A stretch of DNA of 64,000 bases from Sclerotiophoma versabilis (Eukaryota > Ascomycota > Dothideomycetes > Pleosporales > Didymellaceae): assembly GCA_012274445.1 (NCBI GenBank), contig JAAROD010000081.1:124001-188000 (forward strand), read 5' to 3'. Below the pieces are notes generated by a model, which saw only the letters and a program-made list of their open reading frames with translations, searched no databases and had not been told where the DNA came from. Positions 33,471 to 42,993 of this stretch are shown in pieces (position 1 is the first letter of the stretch; every line of letters starts with the position of its first letter). Position numbers and translations under genes: made by a program.

Positions 33471-33551
33471 CTATGTCTTCCACTGCAAGGTGCCAAGGAA
33501 AACGATCTCCTAGGACTGTAAAGTATTGGCCGGGATGCTCAAAGCGAGTCC

Positions 33552-34418
33552 TCAGCCACCTAGCTTAGATTCTCTGAGAGCTGCGGATGCCAGTCTGAAT
33601 GCAGCTAGAACCCATATATCTTGAGTATCGAGAATATTATGTCCCGCTTTAGTTTCCTGGAACCTTACCAATAGGATGTATGCATCTGCCAGGATAGTCT
33701 TAATGTCAGGTAATCCAACACCACCATTGTGGAGACAGTGGACGAAGAGGGCAATTGTGTAGTTGGTATGGCAGCGTTTGTATTTGCTAGAGTAGCCTCT
33801 GAAGTAATCATTCAAGTGATGTTGTCGGTAGGCCATTGACCTAGTTTTGAAAAGAAGCATGAGTGCGTGGGCAGGCGCGTTGTAGATGAAGCACACTGAA
33901 AATGAGGCGTTTACGAAAGTACCCATTGACCAGGGGTAGCGTGTGGGCGTCTCGATCTGACAAGCTGCTGCTATGACATCGTCTGTAAGGAATTGGACGT
34001 TCATGTTTTGGGGTATGTTAAGCAATCGTGAGTTGTTGACAACAGATGAACAGGACGCCGATCCGCCTCGAAGACTAGCAACGTGTTCATACGTCGGCCA
34101 ACATAGCGATTGAAGTGTCGTTGCACGTCCTTACCTCCGAATCTGGTAGAAGCACAGGCTCCGTGTAGAACGTACTTACCATCGGTGCACCTTGAGCGCA
34201 GCTGCAGAGACACATCGCTTCTGCACACTTCGGTCCAGCACTTACCGGTGGCAGTAACAGGAGCCAAGAACTTCAATTGGCCGATTCTCGGGAGCGCAAA
34301 GTTCAGGAGCCGCTACCCAGAATACTCGGACTTCAATCCTTACATCGCTGCAACCTTGCAGAGTAACAACGGCCTCGTAAGATGAGGGCCAGCCCGCAAC
34401 GTATCGTAAGTAGTTCAT
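33552..34418 (-). CDS. Hypothetical protein, intron-rich model with an 8-nt exon
   Basis: The large exon (34074-33552) encodes about 170 residues with real-protein character (NNSRLLNIPQNMNVQFLTDD, HNGGVGLPDIKTILADAYIL). Upstream, an ATG at 34418 opens a Cys-containing stretch (EVRVFWVAAPELCAPENRP, SCYCHR) that ends exactly at a GTAAGT donor. To keep phase, two small exons are needed, 34201-34180 (22 nt) and 34142-34135 (8 nt), each followed by GTAAG. The full model is 241 residues. The micro-exon is weakly supported; a shorter gene starting at the ATG at 34004 (150 residues) is the alternative. No family recognised. Confidence 0.32.
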
Positions 34419-35357
34419 ATGCACGGATTCTTATAGTCACTGCGTTCACGTATTTCATTTGTTCAGCGTAGTGATTAAGGGGGGAACTCAACGTGCCTTG
34501 ACTGTCCTCGTGACCTGTTCGACAAGGAGTCTGAGTCTTGCCTGTATCGAGCAAGTCGTGTGCCAGATATTTGCGACAACCCCAAAATGTGCGTCATTTC
34601 GTAGCAGATCCTCTCTTTGTATTGATACATGTCGGTAGACGGGGTGTATACGGACGTGACTTGGTTTTCGGATGTAGAGTTTTAGCAACGGCACGCCAGT
34701 CCATGTAGAGGAAAGTGTGCCGGATGATCACCCAGCGGACACCTGCACAAGAAATCTTAGCCTCCTCCCAAAGAGCCGCATCTCCTGTTTTGTGTTGGCG
34801 TATAGTTCCGTGCAGTGCCTCTCATATTGTCACGAACTCAAACTTCACCATGGCCGTGGAATTTCCGTGCACATTGGCAGTACTTGGAGCTGAGCCTTGG
34901 TCACAAAATGCTCGAAAGCGAGCAAACTTTGCGTCAACTTCACGGCGCGTAGTATCGCCTTACGTACTGCAGTATACCCTTACGGCATCACGACCATCAC
35001 CCACGAGCAGTAAGCCACAGGATGCAGTGCCCAAAGCGGTTGGTGTAGGCACTGGCCCACCCTGCAGCCTCGGTTCCATTTCCAAGAACACATCAAGCGC
35101 GTTGTCCAACCCCCAACATCTCCACCAAACTAGCAAATTTAACCACCAGCACCTGACAACTAGGAGGGACTAGGTGCGGAGAGCAACCCTTCGCAAGAAC
35201 TTGATCAAGTAATTTCCGGCTCGTCCACGTCAGGACCAGGCTGGCCATCGGGCGTCTCCGCAACTCATCTGCGTCCATGTCCATGCCGATGTAACGTCTC
35301 ATCGGCGCAGATGCACCCTGCTCGGCAAAATGATAACACTTGGATCAGATTTGATCT

Positions 35358-35375
35358 CTGGGGTCGAATCTGGGG
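35358..35375 (+). promoter_or_regulatory. Two CreA/Mig1-type sites
   Basis: CTGGGG occurs at 35358-35363 and again at 35370-35375, each fitting SYGGRG, 12 bp apart. They lie about 190 bp upstream of the sugar transporter ATG. Paired sites are typical of functional glucose-repression elements, but binding is inferred. Confidence 0.45.
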
Positions 35376-35475
35376 GCCCGCATCTCCACATCAGTACTGC
35401 TATGCGAGTCAGACGAAGCATGATGCGGAAACTTGTACGTGATGTATCAGTAGCAAATGTAGTGTGAGACGTGCA

Positions 35476-35482
35476 TATATAA
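35476..35482 (+). promoter_or_regulatory. TATA box of MFS gene
   Basis: TATATAA lies 79 bp upstream of the start codon of the MFS transporter gene, a normal distance for a fungal core promoter. Confidence 0.5.
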
Positions 35483-35560
35483 TGGCGACGATCGCCCATC
35501 TCGAAGCTCATCCGTCTCGTCAACTCTTGTTATAGTCGTTTTCCTGCGACTCTCAGCATC

Positions 35561-37356
35561 ATGGACGCCGTTCGTAGCGCCTCGGTCAGTTCTGCTCGGA
35601 TTCGCACCGATGCTGCCTTCAAGAACCGCTGGCAAACTCTGTTTCAGAATCCCAAGATTCTGATCATTGCCTTCTTCGCCTCGTAAGGGAACTCCAGATC
35701 TTCAGTAATGTCTTGTTGTTGACTGTGTTCAGCTTCGGTGGGTTTGAATATGGCTATCAACAAGGCGTCCTGGGCCAGTCCCTGGTCATGACCCGCTTTA
35801 AGGACAACTTCCCCTCCGTTGTCGAGTCGGCCTCTGCCACCGGCTGGCTTACATCTATCTTGCAACTCGGAGGTATCCTTGGTTCCCTCTCAGCTGGTGT
35901 CTTCGGTGAAGTCTTCTCTCGCAAATACACCATGTTCACCGCCTGCTGCTGGGTTGTTCTTGGATCATATCTCTACATTGGAGCTTCTCACCACAGCCCG
36001 GCTATGCTCTACGCTGGCCGCTTCTTCACCGGTATTGGCGTCGGTACTTTCTCCGGAGTTGGACCTCTCTACAATGCTGAGATCGCGCCTCCTGAGCTTC
36101 GTGGTCTAATCGTATCGTTCTACCAGTTTGCAACGATTCTCGGTATTATGCTTTCATTCTGGATTGGTTACGGGTCAAATTACATTGGCGGCGTTGGCGA
36201 AGGCCAGAGTAACATGGCATGGATGCTACCTTCCATCATCCAGGGTATTCCTGCTGCCATCTTGGCCGTTGGCATCTGGTGGCTGCCGTTCTCTCCTCGC
36301 TGGCTCATCAAAAAGGGTCGCGACGAGGAAGGCCTCAAGACGCTCTCCTACCTCCGCAAGCTACCCCAGGACCATGAGCTTATCCAAGTTGAGTTTCTTG
36401 AAATCAAGGCTGAAGCTCTCTTCGAGCGCCGCGCTTTCAAGAAGAACTTTCCCAACCTTGCTGCTAAGGAGCAAGGCAGTGTCTGGGTCCGCGAGTTTGC
36501 GCAGTATTACCAAATCTTCCGTACTTGGGACAACTTTAAGCGTGTTGCTACCGCCTGGCTCGTAATGTTTTTCCAGCAATGGAGCGGGTGAGTCTTTCCC
36601 GTGGCTCTGACTTCCAGTTTACTAACAAGAGCCAGAATCGATGCTATCATCTACTATGCTTCTAACGTCTTCGAATCCGTTGGTCTTACTGGAGGTACCC
36701 AGGCCCTCCTCGCAACTGGCGTTACTGGTGTTGTTTTCTTCGTCAGCACTCTACCTGCCATGGCCATTATTGATAAAGTCGGTCGCAAGCCCATGTTGCA
36801 AGTCGGGTCTGCTGTGATGTTGGTATCGATGGTCCTGGCCGGTATTCTGGTCGCCAAATTCCAGCACGACTGGGTCACATACAGCAACGTTGGCTGGACT
36901 GTCGTTGCATTCATCTGGGTATACATTGCCGCTTTTGGAGCTACCTGGGGCCCTGTCTCGTGGACTATTATCTCCGAGATATTTCCACTTTCCATCCGGT
37001 CCAAGGGTGCTTCGATTGGTGCCTCGAGTAACTGGCTCAACAACTTCGCCGTTGCATTCTACGTTCCCCCTATGCTCAAAGCTTGGACTTGGGGTACATA
37101 CATTTTCTTCGCTGTCTTCCTTGCCGCTGGCATGGTCTGGGTGCACTTCTGCCTGCCGGAGACCAAGGGCGCTACTCTCGAGGACATGGACAAGGTGTTC
37201 GGTAGCCGCACGGGTGAGGAGGACGCTGTTATGCTGGCAGAGGCAAGAAGGGAAATTGGCTTGAGCATGAACCTCGAGACCGAAGCGATTAAGGCAGTCA
37301 TGCATGCAGAAACAACCCACAATGAGAAAGGTGCTACTCGTGTGGAGGAGGTCTGA
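35561..37356 (+). CDS. MFS sugar transporter
   Basis: Exons 35561-35682, 35733-36587 and 36636-37356 (introns 50 and 48 nt) give 565 residues. Twelve membrane spans are expected. Sugar-porter signatures are present: FEYGYQQGVLGQS in helix 1, GRFFTGIGVGTFSGVGPLYN with the following IAPPELRG in the first half, PFSPRWLIKKGRDEEG before the central loop, QQWSGIDAIIYYASNVFE in helix 7, and LPETKGATLEDMDKVFG after helix 12. Family members move hexoses, disaccharides, polyols or quinate with protons across the plasma membrane; which is not visible. Both introns fall in helices and are needed to keep the frame. Upstream CreA-like sites suggest glucose repression. Confidence 0.93.
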
Positions 37357-37900
37357 TGACACGAAGATTTGGATGAGCCTGAATACATATAAAACACATG
37401 TTGACGATCAGATTACGTTTACGTGATGATGTGTGAAGTTGCAGTGAGGTTATAGGTACTGGCGTGAGAGATGCAGTATGTCTCCAGAGCGTGAAAGAGA
37501 TCCAACACTATTTAGGAGGCATGTTACCTATCAAAAGTCCGTTATTGTACAGAGCATTGAGAAGCCATTGGAAGTCTTAGAACACGGTAAGACTGCGGAA
37601 CATCTACCTCAAAGCAAACTCATGTAGGTTTGAGAAGGTTAGAAGAAAAGGTGATAACACTACAGTGTATTCTGCCACTAGCATTCAACTGCCCCCACAC
37701 TCTTTTGTCTTGGAATAATCGTCGCTTGCTCTAGTAGAATACAATCATGCTACGCCAGAAATTGAACGCAGCAGCAGCCATGTATTGACTAAAAAGATTT
37801 ATAGCTTTACAAAGCAGATCACTGGTAGCACACCTACAGTGTGCCGAAAGATAAGGAGATATCGTTGTCTGCAGGATTTCATGGGGTCGCTCGAAAGGGC
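37357..37900. other. Intergenic after MFS gene
   Basis: AT-leaning 3' flank with no gene recognised. Confidence 0.5.
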
Positions 37901-37906
37901 AAAAAA
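37901..37906 (-). terminator. T6 RNA polymerase III terminator
   Basis: Six T residues on the minus strand begin 15 nt beyond the tRNA discriminator base, the usual place for Pol III termination. Confidence 0.65.
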
Positions 37907-37921
37907 GAATGTCGCACGAAT

Positions 37922-38075
37922 TGGCGGTACCGTGAATCGAACACGGGCTGGCGCGGATCTGGATCAGAACTCTAGGAGTTCGCCAGCCACAACGCGACGT
38001 CATACCACTAGACTTCAGTGTTGTTAGTCGCTGTGAGGCAGATGGTAGGATGAGACTCAACGTACCCATACCACC
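37922..38075 (-). tRNA. tRNA-like gene, probably tRNA-His(GTG), with an intron-like insert in the A box
   Basis: On the minus strand the 3' part is a standard tRNA: anticodon loop TTGTGG (U33, anticodon GTG, G37), T-arm CCGTG-TTCGATT-CACGG, acceptor strand TACCGCC and discriminator A. The complementary 5' strand GGTGGTA (7 pairs, one G-U) is not adjacent to the D-arm but at 38075-38069, followed by TGG. Between that and TCTAGTGG lies a 53-nt segment, 38065-38013, with GTACGT, CTAAC and AAG. Removing it gives GGTGGTA-TG-GTC and a perfect A box, TGGTCTAGTGG. About 30 nt follow G37, where fungal tRNA introns lie. Both removed, 71 nt remain. Pair 27-43 is a T-C mismatch. A decayed gene with an insertion is the plain alternative. 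Confidence 0.6.
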
Positions 38076-38382
38076 GAAGGGTGATGCGTTCACCGAAGTG
38101 AAGCTCATTTGATAAGAAATTTCTGAATATTAAAATATATAATCTAAGTAATAAAAAGCACTGTGATGACTTCACCTGTCAAGTTATCTTGCTCGCTTCC
38201 AAGAGCGTTCTTTATGACTGGGGGGCACCGTGTGAGATGCTAAATTTGGGTGTTGACCTTTGCTCTGGCGTCTGGGCGGCTTGATGCCTGTTCGGGACTC
38301 TTCCGTATTCAGTTCGCCGACGCTCGGAATCCCTACGAAAGTTTTGGTGTCGCGCGCAACAACTTCACAGCCAACACACAAC

Positions 38383-39838
38383 ATGGCCGAACCGGACACG
38401 AAGGGCGCAACGGCCAGCGGTGCGTCCGCAGGGCCAGCAAAGGCTCCTAAGCCACAGAATCCTGTGTTCAGAATGATGGGTGCGCAACAGCAAAGGCATT
38501 TACCTGATCATCTACTGACCGCGCGCAGGCCTTCCCAACATTCGCATGAAACTTCCTTCGCGCAACTGGTGCATATTCTGGGGCGTCATTGGAACATGGA
38601 CCGCCGTAGTTCAATACGATCGTTATGAGAAGAGGCGCATACAGAGGAGATACGCGAGACTGGTAGAACACATCGCGCAAGAGCCGCTGGACGCACAACA
38701 ACTACCACGAAAACTCTCCATCTACATCTCTGCTCCGCCGGCTGATGGCCTCGTGTCTGCGCGCGAACACTTCACAGAATACATCAAACCCATACTTGTT
38801 GCCGCTGCGCTTGACTGGGATGCGGTCGAGGGACGAAGAGAAGGAGATGTCAGAGCTGGACTGGCTGAACGGATACGAAAGTTGAGATATAAGAGGGGCG
38901 AGCAGGTCAAGGAACCTATCGAGCTTGGTACAGAAGACGACATCGAAGGTTTGAGGGAGAGATCCGGCGTAAAGAGCTGGAACGGACCTGCTGGAGACAT
39001 CGTTGTTGGGAGACACACATGGAAAGAGTACGTCAGGGGCTTGCATGAGGGCTGGCTAGGGCCTCTCGATCCTCCTGCGCCAGCTGAATTGCCAGCTGAG
39101 CTTGCAGTTCCTGCTGTTGAATCGGTGCCAGCACCCATAGCCGCACCAACTGAGACCGCACCGGAGGCTCTTGCAGCAACCGCTAACACTGTTCACTCAT
39201 CGACCACCGACGATGCATCGCCCGCCGCTATCCCTGAAGCTCCCAAGACAGAAGAGGCCGAGAAGCCAAAAGAGGAGGAGAAGAAGGACAAGAAGAAAAA
39301 GCAGCCTGCACCCTTCAACACAACCGCCGATTATGAACACTCGGCTGTCGCCCCCACATGTCCGCGCTCCCTTGGTCCTACCGCTGTTGTACCTCTCCCT
39401 CATCTTCTTGGCTTCTGGAACTTCCCTATCCGTATTTACCGCTACTTGAACAAGCGCAAGGTGGCCGAAGAGGTTGGCAAAGAGACAGCCGCAGCTGTCC
39501 TTGGTGCTTACCGACCTTTCGAAGCAGCCGGAGAGGCACCCAGCGAAGATGACAGCAGCGCACAGTGGGAACAGCAACGACTACTTGCATACGAGGAGCC
39601 AGACTGGCACAAATCGACCCGCGACCGCAAGGACGACAACGGCAAGGAGCGAGTGTGGCTGGACGATATGGTCCTCGACCCCCGCATCGCTGAGCGTATG
39701 AAGAGGTTCGTACTGGAGCCGGAAGCAGAAGACCGTGCAAAGAACATCGACACTTCGTCGGACAAGTCTTGGCTCAAGTCGCTATGGCCTGCGGAGAAGA
39801 AGAAGCCCATGTGGGAGGGCTTGACTGAAGACGAGTAG
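38383..39838 (+). CDS. TIM54: Mitochondrial inner-membrane translocase subunit Tim54
   Basis: Exons 38383-38479 and 38529-39838 (intron 49 nt, GTGCGC donor, GCGCAG acceptor) give 468 residues. The junction reads RMMGLPNIRMKLPSRNWCIF, the conserved Tim54 start. A single membrane span follows (about 45-62: NWCIFWGVIGTWTAVVQYD), leaving the bulk in the intermembrane space. A conserved block LSIYISAPPADGLVSAREHF comes next. Residues about 200-275 are an Ala/Pro/Glu/Lys-rich linker, more variable in the family. Near the C-terminus is VWLDDMVLDPRIAERMKRF. Tim54 is part of the TIM22 complex, which inserts carrier proteins into the inner membrane, and also supports Yme1 assembly. Confidence 0.94.
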
Positions 39839-40199
39839 GCTGCACCTGGAAATACCCCTTTCGCCTGTGTGTTATACACTTGAGATGTAAGAGTAGATAT
39901 GGAGCATGATGCATTGATGGCGCAACTGTATACAACACAATTTCACACAACACACGATTCGACGCATGAGCCTTCCTAGTTTGGTGGTGACATTGTGACC
40001 CCACGTGAAAGCTAGTGCATGCATCCGCACGGTCGATACGCCCCACTATCGAAGCTTCGAGCGCGCCACTACGCTGCCCCAATCCGTAGAACCATCTACA
40101 CTGCATTTTACCCTATCCCGACTCGGCAACGTAGCTTCTTGATATACACACTTACCGAAGCTTGCCAGCCCCTATCCCACAGTAGACTCAATCGCCGTA
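39839..40199. other. Intergenic TIM54 - SGT2
   Basis: Short tandem-gene spacer holding the TIM54 3' end and SGT2 promoter. No other feature. Confidence 0.5.
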
Positions 40200-41406
40200 A
40201 TGGTGAGCTTCTGCCCCGCTAAGCCCGGCTACGTAAATACATTCTAACAATTCACAGGCATCCACCCAACAATCCAAGAAGCGCCTTGCGCTCGCAATCC
40301 TCGACTTTCTCCAGACCTCGCAGACCGACGGTTCGGTAACGCCGGACAATGCCGAGCAGCTCGAGGTCGCCGCCAACTGTATCGCCGAAGCCTTCGAGGT
40401 TGACGTTGACGATGCCGCCGCGAAGAAAGACGCCCTTGGCGGCCAGAACCTGCTTTCGATCTACAACGTGTACGAGAAGCTGAAGGGCAAGACCACTGCC
40501 TCAACAGAAGGCAGCTCATCTGCAACTGAGGCTCGTCCTGCGACTCCCCAGACACCCTCCGCCACCGCCTCCGGGCCTGGTGGGCCGAACAAGGACGAGG
40601 CAGAGCGCCTAAAGGGCCTTGGTAACGAGGCGATGAAGAGGAAGGACTACGCCGCCGCCGTCAAGCACTACTCCGCCGCGCTCGACGTCATTCCCCTCAA
40701 CCCCATCTACCTCTCCAACCGCGCCGCCGCACACTCAGGCATGGGCAAGCACGAACTGGCCAAGGAGGACGCCGAAATGGCAGTCGCCGCCGATCCCAAC
40801 TACTCCAAGGCATGGTCACGCCTCGGTCTCGCAAAGTACGTTCTCGGCGACGCAAAGGGTGCCATGGAAGCATACAAGGCGGGCATGGACGCAGAGGGCG
40901 GCGGCTCAGATGTCATGCGCAAGGGCTATGAAACAGCAAAGAAGAAGTATGAGGAGGACGGCGGTGACGTCGGTGCTCCTGAGGCTTCTCGAGGCGCGCC
41001 CGGTGCAGGCGCAGGTGGCATGCCCGACCTGTCTTCGCTCGCTGGTATGCTCGGCGGCGGCGGAGGAGGCGGCGGTATGCCTGATCTCGCTGGTCTCATG
41101 CAGAACCCGATGATGAGACAGATGGCGCAGAACTTGATGAGCAACCCCGACATGATGAACAACCTCATGAGCAACCCCAGAATAGCTGAGATGGCACAAC
41201 AGTTCGGTGCTGGTGGCGGTGGAGGTGCAGGCGCTGGTGCTGGTGCCGGTGCCGGTGCCGGTGCTGGTGCTGGTGCTGGAGCTGGACGTGGATCCGGCGG
41301 TGGCATGCCAGATCTCGCAAGCCTCATGAACGACCCCAGCATCGCTGAGATGGCACGTAACTTCATGGGCGGAGCTGGAGGTGCTGGCCGCGGAGCACCA
41401 CAGTAG
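40200..41406 (+). CDS. SGT2: Sgt2, small glutamine-rich TPR co-chaperone
   Basis: The coding exons are 40200-40202, only the ATG, and 40258-41406, giving 383 residues. The 55-nt intron has GTGAGC, a CTAAC branch point and CACAG. Exon 2 starts ASTQQSKKRLALAILDFLQ, the conserved dimer domain that binds Get4/Get5. Three TPR units span about 115-218 (KGLGNEAMKRKDYAAAVKHY onward) and bind Hsp70/Hsp90 tails. The C-terminal client-binding part has repeated NPMMRQMAQNLMSNP and NPRIAEMAQQF blocks, separated by a Gly-Ala dipeptide run. Sgt2 hands tail-anchored membrane proteins to the GET pathway in the cytosol. Without the ATG-only exon the conserved N-terminus has no start codon. Confidence 0.93.
41222..41283 (+). 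repeat. Gly-Ala coding microsatellite in SGT2
   Basis: A run of GGTGCT/GGTGCC units encodes about ten Gly-Ala dipeptides in the client-binding domain. It sits where other species have Gln-rich sequence and is likely length-variable. Confidence 0.8.
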
Positions 41407-41733
41407 AGTGGTGGTGTTTGAGCTCGCCGCGTCTCTGACCACCCCGAGGTGATCGGGTTGAACGAGTCTTTGATCCACTTCGTACATGCATTGGTGGTCC
41501 ATACCTCTAAGATAATGATACCATGTTCACGTTCAAACTGTCTTTATTGCTATGCCATATCTCAAATAGTGCCGACTCCATGTTGTACTAATGCATGCCT
41601 CAGCCGTAATGCCCTCATCTTCACTTATGTGCTCTTCGAGACCTCGTTCCAGTAGCCACGGTGCTGCGAATTTTCCCAGCTCATGTCATATCCCTCGCAA
41701 CTCTCCCTCCCCAGGACTGCCCTTCCAGCTTTC
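41407..41733. other. Convergent 3' flanks SGT2 / TMA20
   Basis: Shared 3' UTR space of converging genes; nothing else recognised. Confidence 0.5.
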
Positions 41734-42359
41734 TCACAAGGCAAGAGTCCACAGCCCATCCCCCAAGTAATGCCCCGCCTCACACGCCTGGCCCTTCTTC
41801 TTCTCCCTCATCTCCGCAGTCCCCATCTTCAGTACGCCCACCATACACGCTGTTTCTTTACCCTCGGCCTCGATGACCACCGCTGTCCCCGCCTCCAGAT
41901 CCTCAGACCCATACCACTCCTGGTCCTCGGGCGACAGATCCTTGCTAGGCAGACGACCACCAGGCGATGTCATGCCTGGTGCCATAAGCGCGGCGCCGGA
42001 GAGCACAAAGCGGATGGCACCCCGGTCGATGCGTAGGCGGTGGAAGGCGGTGGGGTATTTGTGCACGAGGGTGAGATGGGGGAGGAGCGCGTCGTCCATG
42101 TGTTGGAAGAAGAGGGGCGTGGAGTTGAGGGTGTAGAGCGAGACGCGGTCGGGGAGCTTGACAAGGTCTAGTTGCTCCTTCTTCGGCATAATGTCTTCGA
42201 TGTACGGCTCGAGCTTGGGGTATACTTCGAGCACTTTGGAGCGGATCGCGCGCTGTGCGCTCGACTTTACTTTCGACTTTGCGCCGGCCGAGATGCTGTT
42301 GGAGTCAGATTGTCATTTCTTTGAGACCCAGGCAAGCAACAGTACTCTTTCTTGAACAT
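41734..42359 (-). CDS. TMA20: Tma20 / MCT-1 ribosome recycling factor (PUA domain)
   Basis: Exon 1 is only 14 nt (42359-42346) and joins exon 2 (42295-41734) in phase, giving 191 residues that begin MFKKDISAGAKSKVKSSAQR. The intron is 50 nt with GTACTG and CAACAG. The N-terminal domain continues with LEPYIEDIMPKKEQLDLVKL. The PUA domain spans about 95-180, with HRLRIDRGAIRFVLSGAALMAPG and AVVIEAEGKETACMVGVL. Tma20 pairs with Tma22 (DENR) and removes tRNA from 40S subunits after termination and in reinitiation. The start was set by the family's fixed MFKK opening; a reading frame without the intron lacks it. Confidence 0.92.
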
Positions 42360-42993
42360 TTTGGCGGGTGTGTGATGTTGATGTATGAAGCTCTGTTTGA
42401 AAGTTCGTGGTCGTTGCTGCCCCGCAGTGCGCGTGCTTGACGTGGAGGGGCAGGTACGACAGGCTAGACGGTTTGACCGCGGGCAACTTGTGCTTTGGCA
42501 CGTTCCTACCTGCAATCGACTGCTACAGCTCCCTCACCATGTGTGCACTCAGATCAGACTATAGAATTCACTCTTTTGTCATGTGAGTTCTTAGATTAAA
42601 CCTGTGCGTGGCCAGCGCTTTGGGTTGATTTCGTGAAAGCCAAAGATCAATTTCGTAGGTACATGTACACTTCCACGCCCATCTTCTTCGAACGCATGTA
42701 CAGCTGGACCTGTACCTGTTTTAGGTGATTCTGATCAAATTGGCACACGAAGAGATATTCGATCATATGTCTGAGAGTCAAGGTGGGCTAGGTACAGTGA
42801 ACAATTCCCATCGTCTGCCAATGGGAAGGGTAATATCTACGAAATGTTTGGACAACTTGCACAATCTGCTAAGGCAGTACCTATTGCTCTACAAACATCT
42901 GTTTTTGGGGTTGTGTTTGGAATCTATCACGTCTTTCAGAACACTTCTCTTGCACATCGTGAACATGATGCAATTTTCCAATCGAGCTGTCTC
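42360..42993. other. Intergenic, TMA20 upstream
   Basis: TMA20 promoter and 3' flank of the rhodopsin-like gene. No gene recognised. Confidence 0.5.

Larger units (their letters stand above)
34425..35560. other. Intergenic, upstream of MFS transporter
   Basis: Contains overlapping ORFs without motifs (for example 34850-35173 plus and 35093-35302 minus), not called. The proximal 200 bp carry the CreA-like sites and TATA box listed separately. Confidence 0.5.

Noticed and set aside
37931..37988. 8-bp stem GGCTGGCG/CGCCAGCC as an alternative anticodon stem
   Set aside because: It leaves no room for a variable loop before the T-stem and has no U33 in the expected place; the TTGTGG loop fits a tRNA better, though the stem may fold in the precursor.
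38066..38108. Short peptide gene starting MSFTSVNASPFGGM
   Set aside because: Splicing at the adjacent intron signals gives an immediate stop, and without splicing the frame runs antisense through the tRNA; the sequence is better read as tRNA 5' flank and acceptor.
39171..39577. ORFs antisense and out of frame within TIM54
   Set aside because: They lie inside the low-complexity linker of a clear gene.
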